This document shows, in pieces, positions 26,120-32,706 of a DNA stretch of 64,000 nucleotides; position 1 is the stretch's first letter, and every line of letters begins with the position of its first letter. The notes beneath the pieces were generated by a model. It was given only the letters and a program-made list of their open reading frames with translations. It was not told the DNA's origin and searched no databases. The translations under genes were made by a program, and so were the position numbers. This DNA is from IDS-8 sp040902105 (GTDB lineage Bacteria; Pseudomonadota; Gammaproteobacteria; Steroidobacterales; Woeseiaceae): positions 105,044-169,043 of the forward strand of contig JBBDXW010000026.1 in NCBI GenBank assembly GCA_040902105.1, written 5' to 3'.

Positions 26120-27286
26120 TCACAGCCGGGCTTCGCCGCCGCGATAGAACGTTACTGGGACGCCGGACAGGGATTCACCACCGTCCTTACCGACTCGAAA
26201 GGTCTCCTGAAAGTACAGGCAGGACTTTCGATCTTCCGTCATTACGTGCGGATGCAGGGAACAGACCATGTTTTCCGGCAATTCGAACTCGGTGCCTTCG
26301 CCAATTCGTGGAAACTCGATCATCGTCATGCCGATCGAGTGGCCGGACACATGACCCAGGCGCCAACCCTTCCCTTCGAACGGCTTGATGCACTTTCGAT
26401 GCACGTCATTGGCGCTGGAGCCCGCTTTCAGATTGTCCTTGACGAGCGCATGAAATTCCTCGTACGCATCCATCAGGCGTTCGGTCTCCTTGTCGATGCC
26501 CTTGGGCGCCAACAGTCTCGAGAATTCGATCCAGTGTCCGCCCAGGCCCGCGACTTCCAGGCCATACAGCAATCCATCCGAATCCTGAACCCGGCGATTG
26601 GCGTCCGGAAACACCATTTGCGGCAGTAGCGAACCGTTCGGACCGACCAGCACCATGTTCATGGTATTGCGCGCCGTTCCCATGGCGGCGAAGGTGTGCT
26701 CGGCGACGCCCATCAGCTCAGCTTCCGTTTTTCCGGCCTGGTAGGCCTGGATGACCGCCAGAACGCCTGCCTTGTTGATCTCCATGGAGTGACGAACGGA
26801 AGCAAGTTCTTCCTCGCTTTTCTCGGCCCGGGAATAATCGAATGCTTCATCGAAATCGATGACTTCGAGGCCCGCATCAACCAGCGCCCGGTAGTCTTTG
26901 ACCGGCATGATGTAGTCCAGGCCGTAGACGCCGATCCGCTTGTGTCCCCTGGACTTGCATTCGTTGGCCATCCATTCGCCGCAATTCAGCGTCTTCTCCT
27001 GGCGCTCGATGAACGTGTGCGTATGATCGCCCACCCACGTCGCTTCTTTCGGGAAAACCGCCGTAGGCTCGCCTTCCGTTGGCACCATTACGTATGCATA
27101 TCGATGCAGGATGTGAAAGCCGCACATGTAACGCACGGCGCCCTCGAACCCCGTATATTCGCTACCGCTTACAATCAGAGCATCCAGGTCGGCTTCAGCC
27201 ATTGCGGCTCGCGTATTTCTGTAACGCCGTTCGATTTCCTGCCGGCTCGGTTGAAACTTCCGTTGGTTTTTCATTTGCTCTCTCAT
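26120..27286 (-). CDS. creatinase-like M24 (pita-bread fold) protein with altered metal ligands
   Basis: The 388-residue product has the creatinase N domain (RYRNTRAAMAEADLDALIVSG) and an M24 catalytic domain with GHVSGHSIGMTMIEFP. The two usual Asp ligands appear as Glu (GLEVAG and HWIEFSR), and the two C-terminal Glu positions read SLHPH and YFQET. A metal aminopeptidase is therefore unlikely; a creatinase-like C-N hydrolase or lyase fits better. The ATG overlaps the stop of the upstream reductase gene (TAATG); ATG at 27274 is an alternative start. Confidence 0.85.
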   Translation of the reverse strand: MREQMKNQRKFQPSRQEIERRYRNTRAAMAEADLDALIVSGSEYTGFEGAVRYMCGFHILHRYAYVMVPTEGEPTAVFPKEATWVGDHTHTFIERQEKTLNCGEWMANECKSRGHKRIGVYGLDYIMPVKDYRALVDAGLEVIDFDEAFDYSRAEKSEEELASVRHSMEINKAGVLAVIQAYQAGKTEAELMGVAEHTFAAMGTARNTMNMVLVGPNGSLLPQMVFPDANRRVQDSDGLLYGLEVAGLGGHWIEFSRLLAPKGIDKETERLMDAYEEFHALVKDNLKAGSSANDVHRKCIKPFEGKGWRLGHVSGHSIGMTMIEFPRIGEGTEFELPENMVCSLHPHVMTEDRKSCLYFQETFRVGKDGGESLSGVPVTFYRGGEARL

Positions 27287-28224
27287 TACTTTTTAATGCG
27301 GGGCTTTTTATTGTGGGTCCATGACTGCTCCAGACCCTCCATCAGCGCCCAGATCGCCTGGTTCATGGGCGTGGGAACACCCGTCTCCCGGCCGAATGTC
27401 ACTATGCCGCCGTTCAATGCCGCAACCTCGGTCGGCCGCTGCACCAATGCGTCCTGCAACATGCTGGCTTTGTGCTCGTAAGCGACTTCCCGTGCGTAGT
27501 CAACGAGCTTTTCCGGATCGCTGTCGAGTTTGATTCCCAGCGCAGCGGCAACCGCGACCCCCTCGGCCACCAGCGTGGAAATAACCTTCCTCACGGACGG
27601 CACGTCGCAGGCCACGCCATGCGGCAAGCCGGTCAGCGCGCCGACGGGGTTTGTCGCGGCATTGAAAATCAGCTTGGTCCACTGCGCGCCGCGGGAATCC
27701 TCCATGGCAAGGGTTTCCAGTCCCGCTTCGGTCAATTTGGCTGCGAGCACTTCGATTTCCGCCATCGATGCGGATTTCGGTTCAAACGGCCCTATCCACG
27801 TTTTCCCGCCGGTGTCCTGCGCCACGTGACCCGGTTCCACGATGTGCCCCGCCGGAAATGTCGTTCCGCGAATTACCCTCGGCACGTACTCAGCGATTAT
27901 TTCCTCGTTGCCGACCCCGTTTTGCACGCTGCACACTGCGCCGTTCCTGAAAATGCCGGCTGCGCGCTCGATGGCAGCACGTGTATGCAATGATTTCGTG
28001 GCGACTATGCCGAAGTCGCAGGCAGGTACATCGGCTACGTTCGTTGTCGCATGCGGATGCGAATGTATATCCCCCTTGCCTGACAGCCTGAGGCCCTTCG
28101 CTTTTATCGCGGCGATGTGTTTTTCATCGAGGTCGAACGCCCAGACGTCGAGATCGTCCAGTTTTGCAAGATAGGCCGCAAACAGGCTGCCGATTGCCCC
28201 ACAACCCACGATGCATACTTTCAT
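27286..28224 (-). CDS. 2-dehydropantoate 2-reductase family protein (copy 1)
   Basis: This is a ketopantoate-reductase-like protein of about 312 residues. It has the NADP Rossmann motif KVCIVGCGAIGSLFAAYLA, the first lysine in IVATKSLHT and the second in WTKLIFNAATNPVGALTG, so catalytic residues are kept. The ATG at 28224 follows GGAGAGGG and overlaps the stop of copy 2 by 4 bases. Its operon context points to reduction of a pathway 2-keto acid or oxidation of a 2-hydroxy acid and not to pantothenate synthesis. Confidence 0.9.
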   Translation of the reverse strand: MKVCIVGCGAIGSLFAAYLAKLDDLDVWAFDLDEKHIAAIKAKGLRLSGKGDIHSHPHATTNVADVPACDFGIVATKSLHTRAAIERAAGIFRNGAVCSVQNGVGNEEIIAEYVPRVIRGTTFPAGHIVEPGHVAQDTGGKTWIGPFEPKSASMAEIEVLAAKLTEAGLETLAMEDSRGAQWTKLIFNAATNPVGALTGLPHGVACDVPSVRKVISTLVAEGVAVAAALGIKLDSDPEKLVDYAREVAYEHKASMLQDALVQRPTEVAALNGGIVTFGRETGVPTPMNQAIWALMEGLEQSWTHNKKPRIKK

Positions 28225-29195
28225 GTCCCTCTCCGTTCTTGTCGGTCCTGCCAACTGTGCTCCAGGCCTTTTACGATGCCGAACAGCGTTTCGTGCAGCG
28301 GCGCCGGGATGCCCAGCCTCTGTGCTTCGCGAACAATTGCGCCGGTCAGCCAGTCTATCTCGGTCAGCCGTTTCGCCCTGACGTCGCTCAGCATGGAAAA
28401 AACATGCGCGTAATCATCGTCGCCCGTTTGTCCGTGACTGACCGCCTGTACGTTCATTTCCCACGGATCTTCATACAATTCGATCCCCTGCGCTTTCGCG
28501 ACACGCTTGCCTTCCTCCATCATGGCGAAAACGAGATTGCCGAGATCGGCGGTTCTGTGCCGGGAGGCGAACGCCTTGACGTGTGGCAGGTTCGTGACAG
28601 CGCCGATGCTGTTGACCACGGAATTGAATATCAGCTTGGACCACTGGGCGGGCCGCACGTCGTCGAATGCCTTGGCCTTGAGACCGGAGCGGGCGATGAG
28701 GTCGCCAACCCGCGTCGCCATGCGGAAGTCCGCGGTGCCGCCGGACCATGGCCCGAGCCACGTCTCGGTATCCAGCTCGTACTCGACGTGTGTATCGGAG
28801 TGGCGGACGCCGCTCATGAACGTTATCGAGGAGATAATCGGCCAGTCGCCGTGCTTCGCAACAACGTTTTCACACCCCAACCCGTTCTGCACGGTCATCA
28901 CCAACGCGTCGGGAAAGTGGCCGGCCAGGCGCCTGGCGGCCGCCTCCACCGCGGACGCTTTGGTGGCTATGATTACCAGGTCCACGTCCCCGAGCGCCGC
29001 CGGGTCGGTGCTCGCGCGAATCGGCACCTGCAGACTGGACTTGCCGCTGACCGTGAGTCCGGCGCGGTTCAGTTGCTCCTCGTGGTCGTCGCGACGAACC
29101 AGCACTTTCGTTTCAACCACGGATCCGAGGTGCCCCGCGAACAGACTGCCAATCGCGCCGGCGCCGACAACACAGACCGAGCGAATCGCATTCAT
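28221..29195 (-). CDS. 2-dehydropantoate 2-reductase family protein (copy 2)
   Basis: The 324-residue paralogue of the next gene has VCVVGAGAIGSLFAGHLG, IIATKASAV, and WSKLIFNSVVNSIGAVTNLPHV. The start at 29195 (MNAIRSVC) overlaps the permease stop by 4 bases; the very long open frame upstream is only the permease read in another frame. Two adjacent, well-diverged copies suggest either two different substrates or a heteromer. Confidence 0.9.
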   Translation of the reverse strand: MNAIRSVCVVGAGAIGSLFAGHLGSVVETKVLVRRDDHEEQLNRAGLTVSGKSSLQVPIRASTDPAALGDVDLVIIATKASAVEAAARRLAGHFPDALVMTVQNGLGCENVVAKHGDWPIISSITFMSGVRHSDTHVEYELDTETWLGPWSGGTADFRMATRVGDLIARSGLKAKAFDDVRPAQWSKLIFNSVVNSIGAVTNLPHVKAFASRHRTADLGNLVFAMMEEGKRVAKAQGIELYEDPWEMNVQAVSHGQTGDDDYAHVFSMLSDVRAKRLTEIDWLTGAIVREAQRLGIPAPLHETLFGIVKGLEHSWQDRQERRGT

Positions 29196-30634
29196 AAAGA
29201 CGCGGCACCCGTGGCCAGACCGTTGGCCGGCCGGAATACCGTAAACCGCAATGCGGGGTACACCACCGCGACGCACACCAGGGACGTCAAGACTTCGATC
29301 GGCTGGAACGGCTGCAGCAGCCAATGCGCAGCGAATACAGCGACGATGATTGACGTTACGCCCGCCCAATTGACGACCGCCGACTCCGTGGCCGGCTCCC
29401 CGGCAGCGGCCGGGAAGCGCGGACTGACGATGTAATAGTCGACGATGATCGTCGCAGCCAGGGCACTGAGGAGAACGCCAAGCAACTTGATCCACTCTTC
29501 GACAAAATGCAGGATTTCGCCGTACAACATGGCCAGCGCAATCAGGTTTGCCAGAACGACGAAAGTAAGCCGTCCGGGGCGCCAGTGGACCAGCGCATCG
29601 AACAGGTTTGCGATACACAGCGACGAACTGTAGGTATTCAGCACTTGCGCTTTCGCCTGCGCAAGGATCATCAGCAGGAAGCCCGTGACGCCGCCGAAAA
29701 CCATGAAGGTGGCGGCAATGCTGTCCGGGCTTTGCAGCAGCTGCTGTCGCGCGCTGCTTTCGGAAGCGCCGGCAACGTCGGTGAAATAAGCGATCATTGC
29801 AGGGGCGGCCGATTTCATCAGGACCCCGCCGACAACCATCATCACGAGCGACTGCAGGAATATCGCGATCATCGCCGCTGTGGCGACGTGGCCGGTCGAT
29901 TTCCCGTAACGGCCGAAGTCCGCGGTATTCAGCGCGAGCGCACACGCGGGGCCGACGAGCAGGTTCAGTGCGAAGATGAACTTGTGCGTAGACGTCGTTA
30001 TTCCCATGCTTTGCAGCGTGCCTGAATCGAGCTGGCTGTCGAAGAGAAACACATCGCCAACCCCGTCGTCGTTGCCAACGAGGACCCGGAACATCATCCA
30101 TGCGAGCACTAGCATGAATCCCACCGTCATCACGGACGAGGTCCGGGTCACTGCCGCGAAACCCCAAGCGGTAAGCACGATCCATGCAACGGTCATCGAC
30201 CCGTACAACAGGATTCTTGAAAGCCAGCCGTCGTCCATCGCAAAGTAAAAAAGAAATCCGCGATACAAGAGGCCGTTTTCGACGGCAAGAAAGCCGACAA
30301 TCAGGAAGCCGAAAATGACCGATGCCAGTGCGGATCCCCGCACGCCCAAACCATACTTTCGCGTGATCAGGGTATTCGAATAGCCTGTGTCTACCGCTAT
30401 GCGGGCCAATGCGACACTGAGGCAACCACCGATCAGGAAAGACGCGATGCCGGCCAGGAGTGCGATCTTCACGCCGGCGACAAAACAAACCAGCGCGCCG
30501 AAGAACATGATCACCAGCGTCGTAATGAGGCCGACGGTATTCCAGGAAATCGTCAGCCAGCTCTCTCGCTCGTCATCGGGGACGCGCTCGAGTGCGTGGT
30601 CTTCGATTATCGTGGCAAGATCGGTTCGGACCAT
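29192..30634 (-). CDS. NCS1 family permease, copy 2
   Basis: This permease of about 480 residues starts near MVRTDLATIIEDHALERVP, which lines up with copy 1 at 14791. It has LTISWNTVGLITTLVIMFFGALVCFVAGVKIALL and the NCS1 core GVRGSALASVIFGFLIVGFLAVENGLLY. Longer in-frame starts exist (ATG 30706, GTG 30754) but lack homology and clear ribosome sites. It is the first gene of the catabolic operon and probably imports the pathway substrate. The promoter region is shared with the divergent cox-like operon. Confidence 0.9.
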   Translation of the reverse strand: MVRTDLATIIEDHALERVPDDERESWLTISWNTVGLITTLVIMFFGALVCFVAGVKIALLAGIASFLIGGCLSVALARIAVDTGYSNTLITRKYGLGVRGSALASVIFGFLIVGFLAVENGLLYRGFLFYFAMDDGWLSRILLYGSMTVAWIVLTAWGFAAVTRTSSVMTVGFMLVLAWMMFRVLVGNDDGVGDVFLFDSQLDSGTLQSMGITTSTHKFIFALNLLVGPACALALNTADFGRYGKSTGHVATAAMIAIFLQSLVMMVVGGVLMKSAAPAMIAYFTDVAGASESSARQQLLQSPDSIAATFMVFGGVTGFLLMILAQAKAQVLNTYSSSLCIANLFDALVHWRPGRLTFVVLANLIALAMLYGEILHFVEEWIKLLGVLLSALAATIIVDYYIVSPRFPAAAGEPATESAVVNWAGVTSIIVAVFAAHWLLQPFQPIEVLTSLVCVAVVYPALRFTVFRPANGLATGAASL

Positions 30635-30768
30635 CCGAAAAAGCGTAACCCGGCCGCGGACTTTCGACTCGTCGGATCGAGCATCCGCCTTGGCCAAACG
30701 GGCCATGCGACGGGAATCCGCACAGTTCCGCCGCAATCCGGCTGCACCTTGCACCGGGATTTCTATGT

Positions 30769-30813
30769 GCTATTTTAAGATAGTTGTTATACGCTATTTA
30801 AAGTTAGTAATAA
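30769..30813 (+). promoter_or_regulatory. divergent promoter with two candidate operators
   Basis: GCTATTTTAAGATAGTTG (30769-30786) and GCTATTTAAAGTTAGTAA (30793-30810) match the motif upstream of the MarR-like gene; the copies are 24 bases apart, twice the spacing there. A plausible promoter for the cox-like operon is TTGTTA (30784-30789), an 18-base spacer and TAATAA (30808-30813). The second motif lies between these boxes, as expected for repression. Confidence 0.5.
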
Positions 30814-30829
30814 TACTTCGGGGACCGGC

Positions 30830-31723
30830 ATGTATCCGTCACCTTTCAATTATCATCGGGCGAGCTCCGTCCAGGACGCCATTCGGCTGCTGTCCGAAAC
30901 GGGCGACGGCGGGCGCATCCTTGCAGGCGGTCAAACGCTGCTCGTGCTGATGAAAATGCGTTTCGAGGAACCCACCGACGTCATCGACATCGGGCGGATA
31001 GCGGGTCTCGATTCGATCGACAGCAGTGGTGACACCGTATCGATCGGCGCCCTGGCAACGCACAGACGAATTGCCGAATCGGACCTGGCGAAGTCGGTTC
31101 CAATCATTTCCGACTGCGCGAACGGCATAGCAGACAACCAGGTGCGAAGTCGCGGAACGATCGGCGGATCGCTGGCATCGGGAGACCCGAGTTGCGACTG
31201 GCCAGCCCTGCTGCATACGCTGGACGCCGAAATTCAATGCGAGAGTGCCGATGGAACGCGTGTTCTCGATATCAACGGCTTCGTTGAAGACCTTTACCAG
31301 ACTGTGCTGAAGCCGGGCGAGATCGTCACCGGGGTACGCTTTGCGAAGCCTGAGCCCGGCAGCGGCGGCGCTTATTGCGCATTCAAGCGTTGCGCTCCGT
31401 CCTATCCGACCGTTTCGGTGGGTGTGCAGCTAAAGCTCGCCGGGAAACAGATTACGTGGGCCAGGGTCGCCCTCGGATCCGCCGGTCTGACGCCAATTCG
31501 CGCTCTCGGGGCGGAAGCGGAACTGGTCGGGCAGAAAGCGGCCGCCCTGTCGCTCGACAAGGCCGCGGACGCCGCGGTGGCCGCAGCGGACCCCGTCGAC
31601 GACCAGCGAGGGTCCCCCGATTTCAAACGCCACCTGATTGCCGCCCTGACCAGGCGCGCCGTACACATAGCGGTGCGGCGCGCGGGCGGGGAGAAAGTCA
31701 AGAACAGCCACGAGTATTACTGA
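30830..31723 (+). CDS. molybdenum hydroxylase FAD-binding medium subunit (CoxM-like)
   Basis: The 297-residue flavoprotein subunit begins MYPSPFNYHRASSVQDAI. It has the FAD motifs AGGQTLLVLMKMR near residue 33 and TIGGSLASGDPSCDWP near 110, plus the C-terminal CODH-flavoprotein-like region. It passes electrons from the FeS subunit to an acceptor. It is the first gene of a four-gene xanthine-oxidase-family operon, with 1 base to the next gene. Confidence 0.93.
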   Translation: MYPSPFNYHRASSVQDAIRLLSETGDGGRILAGGQTLLVLMKMRFEEPTDVIDIGRIAGLDSIDSSGDTVSIGALATHRRIAESDLAKSVPIISDCANGIADNQVRSRGTIGGSLASGDPSCDWPALLHTLDAEIQCESADGTRVLDINGFVEDLYQTVLKPGEIVTGVRFAKPEPGSGGAYCAFKRCAPSYPTVSVGVQLKLAGKQITWARVALGSAGLTPIRALGAEAELVGQKAAALSLDKAADAAVAAADPVDDQRGSPDFKRHLIAALTRRAVHIAVRRAGGEKVKNSHEYY

Positions 31724-31724
31724 A

Positions 31725-32207
31725 ATGAGTCAACGTGTCGGCATAACCGTTACGGTCAACGGTACACAGTACGATCGGGACGTGGAGCCGCGATTGTTGC
31801 TTGTGCAATTTATCCGCGAAGAGTTGCGACTGACGGGTACGCATATCGGTTGTGATACTACCTACTGCGGCGCCTGTACCGTCCTGCTGAATGGCGTGCC
31901 GGTGAAATCCTGCACCGTGCTGGCGGTCCAGGCGGACGGCGGCGAGATCCTCACTGTCGAGGGTCTGGAAAAGGACGGCAAGCTGCACCCGCTGCAGGTG
32001 GCTTTCTCCGAGCACCACGGCCTGCAATGCGGTTACTGTACCCCCGGAATGCTGATGTCCGCCTATTATCTGCTCGAGTCCAATAAGGATCCGACCAGAG
32101 AGGATATCCGGAAGGGTATACAGGGCAATCTCTGCCGATGCACGGGCTATAGCAATATCTTCACGGCAATTGACGACGCGGCCGTAAAAATGCGGAAGGA
32201 GGCCTGA
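31725..32207 (+). CDS. molybdenum hydroxylase [2Fe-2S] small subunit (CoxS-like)
   Basis: The 160-residue protein has a plant-type ferredoxin [2Fe-2S] site (GCDTTYCGACTVLLNG with a later KSC) and a second [2Fe-2S] domain (LQCGYCTPGM and LCRCTGY). All eight cysteines are present and the length is normal. It links the molybdenum centre to the FAD subunit. Confidence 0.96.
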   Translation: MSQRVGITVTVNGTQYDRDVEPRLLLVQFIREELRLTGTHIGCDTTYCGACTVLLNGVPVKSCTVLAVQADGGEILTVEGLEKDGKLHPLQVAFSEHHGLQCGYCTPGMLMSAYYLLESNKDPTREDIRKGIQGNLCRCTGYSNIFTAIDDAAVKMRKEA

Positions 32208-32693
32208 GTGGCGATCGAATTCGACGGTGAGTTTACCGTGGATACCTCGCGCGACGCGGCCTTTGCCGTGTTGTCGGATGTGCAGAAGTTCTCGCCGATG
32301 TTACCGACTTATCAATCTCACGAATTGTGCGACGACGGCTCGTGTAACGTTACGGTCAAAGTCGGTGTCGGGAAAATTCGCGGTAATGCGATCGTCAACC
32401 TGGCATTGACGGAGCACAAGGAGCCGGTCTCTGCCACTTATGCCGGCAAGGGCAAGATCATGGGTGGCGCATTCAATCTGCTGGCTGCTTTCGATCTGCA
32501 CGATGCCGGGCACGGCGGAACCAGAATCGTCTGGCGGGGGGAGCTGACGATTTTCGGCAAGCTGGTATCCCTTGCCGGTGGCCTGATAAAGCCGGTCGCC
32601 GGCAAGCAAATTCAGGAACTGGTCGACGCAATCCAGGCGTCGCTGGCCGGAGCTGTTTCGCCGGCCGATCAGCGGTCACGTCAATCGCAATAA
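32208..32693 (+). CDS. SRPBCC / CoxG-like protein
   Basis: This 161-residue SRPBCC-fold protein starts with GTG directly after the coxS-like stop codon. VDTSRDAAFAVLSDVQKFSPMLP at the N-terminus and GKGKIMGGAFNLLAAFDL in the middle match the CoxG subfamily. CoxG proteins help anchor or mature CO-dehydrogenase-type hydroxylases at the membrane. The C-terminal extension here is short and has no clear membrane anchor. Confidence 0.88.
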   Translation: MAIEFDGEFTVDTSRDAAFAVLSDVQKFSPMLPTYQSHELCDDGSCNVTVKVGVGKIRGNAIVNLALTEHKEPVSATYAGKGKIMGGAFNLLAAFDLHDAGHGGTRIVWRGELTIFGKLVSLAGGLIKPVAGKQIQELVDAIQASLAGAVSPADQRSRQSQ

Positions 32694-32706
32694 TCAGGTA
32701 ACAACT

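Noticed and set aside
28221..30488. A 755-codon open frame covering the second NCS1 permease
   Set aside because: Only the part from 29195 down is a real reductase; the upstream part is Arg/Cys-rich and is the permease gene read in another frame.
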